Below are positions 16,503 to 23,436 of a stretch of 64,000 nucleotides of DNA, in pieces; the stretch's first letter is position 1; each line of letters begins with the position of its first letter. Below the pieces are notes generated by a model. The model made no database searches, had not been told where the DNA came from, and saw nothing but the letters and a program-made list of their open reading frames with translations. Source of the stretch: Armatimonadota bacterium (GTDB lineage: Bacteria > Armatimonadota > Fimbriimonadia > Fimbriimonadales > Fimbriimonadaceae); contig JAEURN010000004.1 of assembly GCA_016789105.1 (NCBI GenBank), forward strand, positions 434,001 to 498,000, read 5' to 3'. Made by a program: the position numbers and the translations under genes.

Positions 16503-16605
16503 GGCTTCAAAACAGGTCGTCGATGACCGGGCGGAAACCCGCTAATGTCAATGATACGTTAAAAAGCCTCTAACTTGGCTGCATATTCCAGTGTCTGGCC
16601 TGCAT
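16503..16605 (-). promoter_or_regulatory. Conserved upstream block of prepilin unit 1
   Basis: Counterpart of 15128-15225. TATCAT on the minus strand (16556-16551) lies 49 nt from the ATG, preceded by CTTTTTAACG; the leader between contains the conserved GCGGGTTTCCGCCCGG segment. A farther block (CACTGGAATATGCAGCC against CACTCGACTATGCCGCC) is also shared. Confidence 0.6.
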
Positions 16606-16642
16606 TTTTTTTGAAGAGGACGTAGCGTGCGGCACGATTGGC

Positions 16643-16648
16643 TATAAT
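16643..16648 (+). promoter_or_regulatory. -10-like hexamer upstream of ABC ATPase
   Basis: TATAAT in GGCTATAATCCC, 54 bp before the TTG start of the ABC ATPase. No convincing TTGACA-like element at the right distance. Confidence 0.45.
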
Positions 16649-16701
16649 CCCTTCCAGTCAGGCAACGGCGCCTGGACCAAAGGCAAAGGAGAATTCACAG
16701 T

Positions 16702-17832
16702 TTGGCCGGGGTCAGCTTCAAAGGCGTCACAAAGATTTTTGGCAAAGATGTCAAAGCCGTCGATAACTTGAACTTGGAGATTCGAGATAAAGAATTCATG
16801 GTTCTCGTCGGCCCTTCGGGTTGTGGGAAGACAACGGCCCTCCGCATGATCGCGGGCCTGGAAGAGGCGACCGAAGGCGATTTGAACATCGGTGACCGCC
16901 GGGTCAATGATGTCCCTCCGAAAGATCGGGATATCGCCATGGTGTTCCAAAACTATGCCCTTTATCCGCACATGTCGGTTTACGACAACATCGCGTTTGG
17001 GCTCCGCCTTCGTGAACTAAAGGGTTTCCTCTGGCAAATTGCCAATGCTGCAGAAGCCAAAAAGGTCAAAGCCGATATCGACAGCCGCGTCCATGAGGCG
17101 GCGAAGATGCTCGACATCGACCATTTGTTGCACCGCAAACCCAAGGAGCTTTCTGGCGGGCAACGCCAGCGGGTGGCCTTGGGCCGCGCGATTGTGCGCA
17201 AGCCGAAAGTCTTTTTGATGGATGAGCCGCTTTCCAACTTGGATGCCAAGCTCCGCATCCAAACGCGGGCCGAGCTGATCCGGCTCCACCGCGACTTGGG
17301 AATCACAACGATCTATGTGACCCACGACCAAGTGGAGGCGATGACGATGGGCCAACGCATCAGTGTCATGTCCAACGGGGTGCTCCAACAGTGCGACGAA
17401 CCGGAAACGGTCTACAATTTCCCGGCGAACAAATTCGTTGCCGGGTTCATTGGCGCCCCGCCCATGAACTTTGTTGAAGGATCTATCCAAGCCGGAAAGT
17501 TCGTTTCCCCCAACCTGACCCTCCCGTTGCCAGCGGGTCATGCCGCCGCGGGAATGGAAGGCAAAAAGGTGACCCTGGGGATCCGGCCGGAAGATGTTTC
17601 CGACGCCTCGCTTGCTGGCAAAGTCGACGAATCCCACTGCTTCACGGCAACGGTCGATGTGCTCGAAAAGCTCGGGGCGGAAGACACCGCCTACCTGAAG
17701 GTCGGGGATGTCGCCATGATCGCCACGCTCGATCCGGCAAACCGCTTGGAGATGGGGAGCGAGCACAAGTTTGTTGCCACCATCGAGAAGATCCACATTT
17801 TCGACGGCGAGACCGAACAGGCCATCCGCTGA
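16702..17832 (+). CDS. Sugar-type ABC transporter ATPase (MalK/UgpC/MsmX family)
   Basis: 376 aa, full family length. Walker A GPSGCGKTT (about residues 37-45), Q-loop VFQNYALYPHMSVYDN, signature LSGGQRQRVALGRAIVRKP, Walker B VFLMDEPLSNLDAKLR, switch His in YVTHDQVEAM, and a C-terminal OB-fold (LGIRPEDVSDA ... FDGETEQAIR) as in MalK. The start is TTG with AAAGGAG 10 nt upstream. No permease or binding protein lies next to it, so it may be a shared ATPase energising several carbohydrate importers, as MsmX does. It carries an insertion of about 20 residues after FGLRLRELK compared with MalK-type proteins. Confidence 0.93.
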   Translation: MAGVSFKGVTKIFGKDVKAVDNLNLEIRDKEFMVLVGPSGCGKTTALRMIAGLEEATEGDLNIGDRRVNDVPPKDRDIAMVFQNYALYPHMSVYDNIAFGLRLRELKGFLWQIANAAEAKKVKADIDSRVHEAAKMLDIDHLLHRKPKELSGGQRQRVALGRAIVRKPKVFLMDEPLSNLDAKLRIQTRAELIRLHRDLGITTIYVTHDQVEAMTMGQRISVMSNGVLQQCDEPETVYNFPANKFVAGFIGAPPMNFVEGSIQAGKFVSPNLTLPLPAGHAAAGMEGKKVTLGIRPEDVSDASLAGKVDESHCFTATVDVLEKLGAEDTAYLKVGDVAMIATLDPANRLEMGSEHKFVATIEKIHIFDGETEQAIR

Positions 17833-17895
17833 AAATCCGGTTGCCAGGGCGTAGTGAGGGCGCGACAGCCTGCGCCCAAGGCAGGGGAACGCCTT

Positions 17896-18654
17896 CTAGT
17901 GCCCTTTGCACTCGATGGTGACCGTCACCGGCTGTTCGCCGGTTTCGCCACGGGCACGAGACCGCGAAGCAAACGTTCCGCAGTAGGCGGTGAGGAAACT
18001 GTTTTGGTCTCGCTGGGTCAGCGGTTTATCTAGACTCGAAGAGCCTTGGTAGTACATATTGTCCAGACTGTCGTCGCTGTGACCCTGGAGGAAGAGCGCA
18101 TGGCCGAATTCGTGCGTGCATGTGGCCTTCAGCCCATCTTGGAACTGGGCAGCCGTCATCCCAGGCCACGTGTTGATCGTCACGTGGGCGCTGACGATTT
18201 GCCCGGTCGAGGGGTAATAGGTGACTTGAGTGAATCCGAGCGTGCCCCCGCCCCCGGGAGCCGTGGAAAGCTGGTTGACATCGACGGTGATATCGGCGCC
18301 TGAAGAAGAGCCTACCTGGGTCACCACCATGTTTCCGCTGCTTGCCGCCACCCACCGTTGCATGGCCGCCCAAAAAATATCGTTTGTGTCATAGCTGTTG
18401 CCGCCGTAGGTGTTGACCTGGTTGGAGGCAAAGTAGACGTTGATGGGGAAGCCGGGCCAAGTCAGGATCTTGTTCGGCTGGTTGTCGCCGGGGTCGGTCG
18501 CCTGGACGTAGTTTGGGGTGAGGAAGTTGGGCCCGCAGGCAAGCGGCGTGGTGTTTCCGCCGGGCGTGCTGTTTCCTCCGCCTCCGCAACCGATTGCAAA
18601 AAGAACGATGGCGGCCGAAACCACTGCCACAAATGCGGGGTGCAACTGCTTCAC
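17896..18654 (-). CDS. Secreted lipoprotein with matrixin-like zinc protease motif
   Basis: 252 aa from GTG 18654. Signal peptide with lipobox FAIGC (Cys about 23) followed by a Gly-rich linker. The zinc site THEFGHALFLQGHSDD matches HExxHxxGxxHxxD of metzincin (M10 matrixin-type) proteases, and a Met-turn candidate MYY follows. Upstream strands (TVDVNQLSTAP, IVSAHVTINT) fit the metzincin fold. Probably an extracellular, membrane-anchored protease; substrate unknown. Convergent with the ABC ATPase gene, 63 bp between stops. Confidence 0.82.
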   Translation of the reverse strand: MKQLHPAFVAVVSAAIVLFAIGCGGGGNSTPGGNTTPLACGPNFLTPNYVQATDPGDNQPNKILTWPGFPINVYFASNQVNTYGGNSYDTNDIFWAAMQRWVAASSGNMVVTQVGSSSGADITVDVNQLSTAPGGGGTLGFTQVTYYPSTGQIVSAHVTINTWPGMTAAQFQDGLKATCTHEFGHALFLQGHSDDSLDNMYYQGSSSLDKPLTQRDQNSFLTAYCGTFASRSRARGETGEQPVTVTIECKGH

Positions 18655-18705
18655 ACTTACAATAGTTGGACGGCCGCCGCCGGTTTCTCAGGCAAAAAAG
18701 CGGAC

Positions 18706-19482
18706 TCAGGTCCCGCTGACTTTGTTTTCGGCGACGCCCTTGTGAACGGCAATTTGGGCGGTCAAGAGCTCCGCTTTCTTTTTGGGGATCCCGGTCAGCA
18801 GGGTTTGTGGAAGTTCATCCAACAATTCTTTCACTTGGTTTCGGTTCAAGGCCAACATCTGCTGAAGGCAGGAGATCATTTCGTTGCTGTCGGGCGCCTT
18901 GACCAAAATGAGGTCGTACGGTTGGTCGTCGTCGTGGATGGTATAGGCTTCAAAGACCTTTTTGGCCGCCGTTTGTTCGTCGGTTGCGATGGGGATCTCC
19001 CGGTCGCAGGATTCGCAGATCAACCCAGTGGATTTTTCGCTGTAGTAATTGAGCGTGTTGCAGTAACCGCAGCGAACCTGATAGACGTTGAGGATCTTGC
19101 CGCCCTCGATGGGCACTTCCCGGTTGCAATGGATACATCGGAAATCACTTTCGGGGGCGGCCGTCAAAATGTTGGTTTTCTGGCAGAACGGGCATTCAAC
19201 CGGATGTCCTTCGACTTCCCGGACTTTGGTGAGTCGGTAAATGCCAAAACCGAGTAACCCGATGCCGATCACTCCCAAAACAACGCCAAGTCCCGAAAAA
19301 AGCCCGCCTTGGCTCCGTTGGTAATAGAAGACGACCGCGGCGATCAGCAGAATGACCACGCCGGGGGCGAGGCTGAACACGGCATCGGCGGCAATCCGCT
19401 CTTTGGCGTCGGCCGCTTGCATCAAAACCGGTTCGATTTCCGCGCTTTGTCCTTCTTGGGAGATGTTTTCGTCTTCGCTCAT
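18706..19482 (-). CDS. Membrane zinc-ribbon protein with C-terminal L7/L12-like domain
   Basis: 258 aa. Two membrane segments (about residues 38-53 and 61-82), then two to three treble-clef/zinc-ribbon modules with paired cysteines (CPFCQKTN, CIHCNRE, CGYCNTLN, CESCDRE). The last ~65 residues, starting YDLILVKAPDSNEMISCLQQ and continuing NRNQVKELLDELPQ then GIPKKKAELL, align by eye with the ribosomal L7/L12 C-terminal domain (FDVIL ... VIKAVR ... GLKEAKDLVE ... GVSKDDAE). Such domains occur outside ribosomes in a few membrane proteins of unknown role. Cytoplasmic placement of ribbon and L7/L12-like parts is inferred. Confidence 0.82.
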   Translation of the reverse strand: MSEDENISQEGQSAEIEPVLMQAADAKERIAADAVFSLAPGVVILLIAAVVFYYQRSQGGLFSGLGVVLGVIGIGLLGFGIYRLTKVREVEGHPVECPFCQKTNILTAAPESDFRCIHCNREVPIEGGKILNVYQVRCGYCNTLNYYSEKSTGLICESCDREIPIATDEQTAAKKVFEAYTIHDDDQPYDLILVKAPDSNEMISCLQQMLALNRNQVKELLDELPQTLLTGIPKKKAELLTAQIAVHKGVAENKVSGT

Positions 19483-19516
19483 CGTCGGTCGGCCCTGAAA
19501 CCGATAGTGTATTGAC

Positions 19517-19546
19517 GCGGCCGGACGCTGTCAAGTGTCCGGCCGC
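19517..19546 (-). terminator. Hairpin between third prepilin and zinc-ribbon gene
   Basis: Arms GCGGCCGGAC and GTCCGGCCGC (10 bp, loop of 10) lie 24 bp past the prepilin stop. No T-run on the minus strand, so this may be a weak or factor-assisted terminator. Confidence 0.45.
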
Positions 19547-19570
19547 TAATTTTACCGGTTGGGAGCCCCG

Positions 19571-20377
19571 TTACCGGAATCGCCAGATCACGTTGCCAAA
19601 TGTGTTCAAAGATTTGGCACTGTAAACTTTGGCGTGCCCGTCGGCAAAGATGACCGGTGCCCGCCCGTTATTCTTCTTGTCAGCTCCAAAGGGGCACTTG
19701 ATCGGCTTAAGTGCGCCGGCGCTCAAGCTGGGAGAGGCCGGATAATTTTCGTCGCCAGTTTCGGTGACCAAGTCCCGGTCGCTGATCATCGGGAGGCCTT
19801 TTTTATAGTCGCCGCCTGGGTCGTTGAGGCCGTTGTACGGATTGAACACGTAGCCCCGGTGTTTGGTCGTTGTGACATCTTTGGGCGCGTTGGCCGTCAC
19901 CGCGAACAGTCCGGTTTTGGCGGTTTCTTCGGCTTGGCTGAAGTTGGCCGCAGAGGTGAATCCTTCGGTTCCTGGGAGCGCGGCTCCGGGGACGGCGGTA
20001 CTGTTGGGGTCGACCCCGGTCGCATCACTGTAGCCAACCGACTGGTGCCGACGGGTTGCCCAACTGGCGGCGAATCCCCCGCCTGAGTCGGGAGTGATGA
20101 AAATCTGTTCATTTTTGACGTAGGGTGAGAGCCCTTGCGTCCAAATCGTCGGATCCAAGGCCGGATTGACGTCGCGCATAGAAGCCGGGACGAAAAAGTC
20201 GTCGTAGTCGCCGGCATAGATCATGACGCTCATGCCTAATTGCCGCATTTGGGAAAGCGATTGGGTTTGCTTTGCCGCCACCTTCGCCTGGGAAAAAACG
20301 GGGAAGAGGATAGCCGCCAAGATGGCGATGATCGCGATCACGACCAAGAGTTCGATGAGGGTGAATGCTTTTCGCAT
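19571..20377 (-). CDS. Type IV prepilin / pseudopilin-like protein (third copy)
   Basis: 268 aa from ATG 20377. Leader MRKA, then [19 protein letters not shown] and LFPVFSQAKVAAKQTQS; SLSQMRQLGMSVMIYAGDYDDFF replaces the YLSDYDD segment of the other two copies; the end has APVIFADGHAKVYSAKSLN. No lipoprotein follows it. The frame stays open far upstream of 20377, but that extension is out of family and would overlap the sigma-factor partner gene. A TATCAT hexamer on the minus strand at 20406-20401, preceded by CTTTTTGTGT, resembles the -10 block of the tandem copies but lies only 24 nt from the start. Confidence 0.9.
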   Translation of the reverse strand: MRKAFTLIELLVVIAIIAILAAILFPVFSQAKVAAKQTQSLSQMRQLGMSVMIYAGDYDDFFVPASMRDVNPALDPTIWTQGLSPYVKNEQIFITPDSGGGFAASWATRRHQSVGYSDATGVDPNSTAVPGAALPGTEGFTSAANFSQAEETAKTGLFAVTANAPKDVTTTKHRGYVFNPYNGLNDPGGDYKKGLPMISDRDLVTETGDENYPASPSLSAGALKPIKCPFGADKKNNGRAPVIFADGHAKVYSAKSLNTFGNVIWRFR

Positions 20378-20432
20378 GTTGATCCTAAATACTGACTGCA
20401 ATGATAACACAAAAAGTTTGAAACGGGGCTCG

Positions 20433-21275
20433 TTACCGGTTAGCCGAGCGGTCGGCTGGCTCTCCGGCGCCAGGGCGGCCGGTCGGGATCGGCTGGAGCC
20501 CGGAATCCGGATCACCTGGGCCGGAATTCGGCTCCACAAATCCGGGGAGCGTGCCTGCCCCGGGGGCGTTGGGGTCTCGCGCGGGAATGAGGAGGATCGA
20601 ATCGGGGGACTGCACCGAGGCGGTGAACCCGAGTTCCGCCCCCAGTTTTTCCAAGACTTGGAGGGCGGGCAGGTCGCGGAAATCAACCGCAATGGTCGGG
20701 TCGGGCATGCCTGGGGCCGATTCCAACCGGATGCCCGCTTGGATCCCGACATCGTTGAGGGCGGCCGAAAGCGAGGTCTGCCGGGCGACAAGGGTCACAC
20801 GCCGGTCAACTGGTCGTTCGGCTTGGATGGGCGGCGTATCCCCCGGGCCGGTCGTCGTTGGCGGATTGTTCACCGGATTCGGCAGGGAGTTTCCGCCGGA
20901 TTGGGGGTTGCCGTTGTTGGCCTCGATTCCCGGTTTGATCTGCCCAGGGTCGTAAGTGGGTTCGGGCGCATTGCGGGATTCGATAAACCGAAGTGTGCCG
21001 AGGGTGGCAAAAACGGCACCGGCCACCAAAATAGCGGCGGCAAGCGCGGCCGCCCAGCGGGGCGGCCCGGCAGAAAGGGGTCTGGCCGAAGGCATGAACC
21101 GCTCGGGCTTTCGCTTGGGTGCCGCCGTGACACCTTTGAGCCCGGCGATCATATTGATGCGCGATTGCAGTTCTCCTTTGAGCTCAGGATGCTGCTTGAG
21201 GAACGCGTCGATCTGCTTGGCATCTTGGTGCTCGGCCAATTGCCACAAGATGTCGTTGTATTCGGTGGCGCTCAC
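20433..21275 (-). CDS. Membrane partner of ECF sigma factor with STN-like domain
   Basis: 280 aa from GTG 21275, which overlaps the sigma-factor stop as GTGA. Residues 1-55 are helical and acidic (YNDILWQLAEHQDAKQIDAF), as in anti-sigma N-termini, though no zinc-binding HxxxCxxC is seen. One membrane segment (WAAALAAAILVAGAVFAT) follows near residue 80, then a Pro/Asn-rich linker and a domain with RRVTLVARQTSLSAALNDVG and IAVDFRDLPALQVLEKLGAE, the pattern of secretin/TonB short N-terminal (STN) domains. Likely an anti-sigma factor whose periplasmic STN domain senses an envelope signal. The C-terminal tail is Pro/Gly-rich. Confidence 0.75.
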   Translation of the reverse strand: MSATEYNDILWQLAEHQDAKQIDAFLKQHPELKGELQSRINMIAGLKGVTAAPKRKPERFMPSARPLSAGPPRWAAALAAAILVAGAVFATLGTLRFIESRNAPEPTYDPGQIKPGIEANNGNPQSGGNSLPNPVNNPPTTTGPGDTPPIQAERPVDRRVTLVARQTSLSAALNDVGIQAGIRLESAPGMPDPTIAVDFRDLPALQVLEKLGAELGFTASVQSPDSILLIPARDPNAPGAGTLPGFVEPNSGPGDPDSGLQPIPTGRPGAGEPADRSANR

Positions 21276-21865
21276 AGTCCCACTCCGTCGATGGTTTCCC
21301 CAGAAATCTTCTCGTAGGCTTCGCGCAACCGTTCGCGGGCTCGGAACAGCCTGGTTTTTGCCGCGTTGGCCGAGCACCCCATGCTATCGGCGATTTCTTG
21401 CAGGCTGAGTTCATCGCCATAAAACAAAGTGAGGATCGCCCGGTCGTTGGGGTGGAGTTGCCCCATGGCTTCATTGATCCTGGGATCGTTGTCTTCGGTG
21501 GGCGGGACTCGCTCCGGAATGGATTCGATTCGGTCGTCGAATTCGGCTTCCCGTTTTTTGTATTTGAGCTTGCGCGCTTGCTGGATCGATCGGTTGACGG
21601 CGATGCGGAACAGCCAGGTCGAGAACTTAGACCTGCGATCGAACCGGCCGAGGTTCTTATAGACGAGGGTGAAGATCTCTTGGATGGCGTCGGCGGCTTC
21701 GTCGGCGTCTCGCAAAACACCGTAGGAGATGCCGTAGACCCGGTCGTAATACTTTTCGTAGAGGGCTTGGAAGGCATGGGGGTCTGACGACAAAACCCTA
21801 TCGACCAGCAAGAGATCCTCGTCGAATTGTTCAGGTTTCACGTGGTCGTATGCCTTAGACAACAC
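21272..21865 (-). CDS. ECF-type RNA polymerase sigma factor
   Basis: 197 aa. Region 2 with LYEKYYDRVYGISYGVLRDADEAADAIQEIF and SKFSTWLFRIAVNRSIQQAR; region 4 with LHPNDRAILTLFYGDELSLQEIADSMG and AKTRLFRARERLREAYEK. Start is GTG 21865 (a TTG next to it is possible). Translationally coupled to the STN-domain membrane protein, the standard sigma/anti-sigma arrangement. It probably autoregulates from the 84-bp gap upstream. Confidence 0.92.
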   Translation of the reverse strand: MLSKAYDHVKPEQFDEDLLLVDRVLSSDPHAFQALYEKYYDRVYGISYGVLRDADEAADAIQEIFTLVYKNLGRFDRRSKFSTWLFRIAVNRSIQQARKLKYKKREAEFDDRIESIPERVPPTEDNDPRINEAMGQLHPNDRAILTLFYGDELSLQEIADSMGCSANAAKTRLFRARERLREAYEKISGETIDGVGL

Positions 21866-21949
21866 CTTGAGTTTGGACGAAAAGCTGATTTAGCGGGTTA
21901 CCGGGATGGGTACCGCACAATTGCGGGAGTGCCCTTTTCGGCATCGGGG

Positions 21950-23305
21950 TCATTGCCCAAGCCTTAGCGGGAACCCTTCGGAAATCGCTTGAAGGGCCGC
22001 CAAATTCAACAGTCCGAGGAATACCGCGGGGACGATCCAGGCGGATTGAGGTTTATCCTTGGTCAGCCTCACCGCTCCAAAGGCGAAAAAGTAGGAAAAG
22101 GCGACGAGCGCGGGGAACAGGTATCTTGCCTGGCCTTGGAAATATTGCATGTTGAACCGGATGAACAAGGCCGTCGCGAAAACTAGGAGCACAGCTGACA
22201 GGATCAAAAGGTGGGATGGCGCGGGCAAATCTTCTTCGGCGGCTTTTGCCGATTCTGCCTTTAATCCCAGCAAACCCAAGATCACAATCCCGGCGAGGAT
22301 GGCAAAGATGGCCGAATAGAGGGCGCCGGATTGGTCGGGCCGCATGGAATCGAAGAGGAACACATCCATGTATCCGAATGCGCCGACGAACGACCGGGCT
22401 GTCCACCACAGCACCATGTTCAACCAATACCCCCATGCCCCCAATGCCCCGATGAAGAGTGAGGCTTGCGGCGAACCGGTGAAGGCCGCGTTGAAGACGG
22501 ACAACGCAAAGAAGTCCCCGTAAAGCGATTTGTTTCGCATTAACCAGGGAGAGGCCAAAATTGCCGGCAACACCAGCGCCAACGCAACGGCTTGCAACCC
22601 CGGCTTTGCCCCATTTTTGCGCCAGGAGATCAGGAACGCGCCAAGGATGACGGGGAAACAAACAAGGGCCGTGGTCTTGGTGAGCAATCCGAGCCCAGCG
22701 AGCAGCCCGATCGTGAGGGCGACCTTGTTATCCCAACCTTCATGGATGCCCTTGAGGGACAGCGCGAACACCCAGGTCACCAAACAATAGAGGAGGGGAT
22801 CGTTTGAAACCGCGGCGTGGAGGGCGATGTTCATGGGCAACAGGGCGGCAAAGGCCGTTGCGGCCAAGGCGACATCTTGCCGGCGCAACCCCCAGATCCC
22901 GGCGAAATAAATGCCGAGCAAAGTGCCAATGCCGATCAGCGAGTTCAAGAATCGGAGCCGGAATCCCGCTCCAGGGTCCGTCGGGTCGGCTCCTGTCACG
23001 GTGGACCATCCCGCAGCCAAGATGTAATAAAGGGGTGGTTGGTGGGCCTGGTAATTCTCGTAGGCGTCTGGTGAGCCGGGGACAAGCACGGGGAAACCCT
23101 TTCCCGATTTGACAAACGCGATGTAGTTGGCATGCTGCCGTTCGTCTGGGGCACCGATATCTTCGGCCCGCTGGGGCCCGCCCGTGGCCGGATCGCGCTG
23201 ATGCTTGAGGAAACCGCCTTGGCGATACGGGGTCAGGGAGCTATAGACCCCGGTCAAGATCAGGAAGACGGCGAGAACCGCATAAAGGGCGGGAGGCAGC
23301 TTCAT
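21950..23305 (-). CDS. Multi-pass membrane glycosyltransferase-like protein (GT39/DUF2142 type)
   Basis: 451 aa from ATG 23305, which opens a membrane helix (LYAVLAVFLILTGVYSSL); upstream codons in frame are non-family. About 10-11 hydrophobic segments. The first periplasmic loop has the family layout APDERQHANYIAFVKSGKGF with Asp-Glu and ENYQAHQPPLYYIL, as in PMT/ArnT-like and DUF2142 enzymes that use polyprenyl-phosphate sugars. Acceptor unknown. Divergent from the LolA-thioredoxin fusion gene. The C-terminus lies 84 bp downstream of the sigma-factor start. Confidence 0.82.
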   Translation of the reverse strand: MKLPPALYAVLAVFLILTGVYSSLTPYRQGGFLKHQRDPATGGPQRAEDIGAPDERQHANYIAFVKSGKGFPVLVPGSPDAYENYQAHQPPLYYILAAGWSTVTGADPTDPGAGFRLRFLNSLIGIGTLLGIYFAGIWGLRRQDVALAATAFAALLPMNIALHAAVSNDPLLYCLVTWVFALSLKGIHEGWDNKVALTIGLLAGLGLLTKTTALVCFPVILGAFLISWRKNGAKPGLQAVALALVLPAILASPWLMRNKSLYGDFFALSVFNAAFTGSPQASLFIGALGAWGYWLNMVLWWTARSFVGAFGYMDVFLFDSMRPDQSGALYSAIFAILAGIVILGLLGLKAESAKAAEEDLPAPSHLLILSAVLLVFATALFIRFNMQYFQGQARYLFPALVAFSYFFAFGAVRLTKDKPQSAWIVPAVFLGLLNLAALQAISEGFPLRLGQ

Positions 23306-23386
23306 CGGCGTTTTGCAGTTTAGTCGAGCCTGGCGCGGATTTTCTCCCGCTCTTGGGAAACTTTCTGTCCAGATCCAGATTCCCGG

Positions 23387-23392
23387 TAGAAT
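23387..23392 (+). promoter_or_regulatory. -10-like hexamer upstream of LolA-thioredoxin fusion
   Basis: TAGAAT in GGTAGAATAGGG, 45 bp before the ATG at 23437; no good -35 match. Confidence 0.4.
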
Positions 23393-23436
23393 AGGGGGAA
23401 CGATCCCCAACGGGTCCCCGTTACGTAGAGGCAACC

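Larger units (their letters stand above)
13899..16605 (-). repeat. Tandem duplication of a prepilin-lipoprotein transcription unit
   Basis: Two adjacent units, about 16605-15241 and 15235-13899, share order and boundaries: upstream block, leader, prepilin, 76-aa lipoprotein, GC-rich hairpin, and finally the 18-mer GTGGCACTCCGGAACCCC (minus strand) at 15258-15241 and 13916-13899. The coding parts have diverged; the leader and 18-mer are almost unchanged. Confidence 0.8.

Noticed and set aside
17858-17877. GGGCGC ... GCGCCC hairpin between the ABC ATPase and the metalloprotease gene
   Set aside because: Only 6 bp with no T-run; too weak to list as a terminator.
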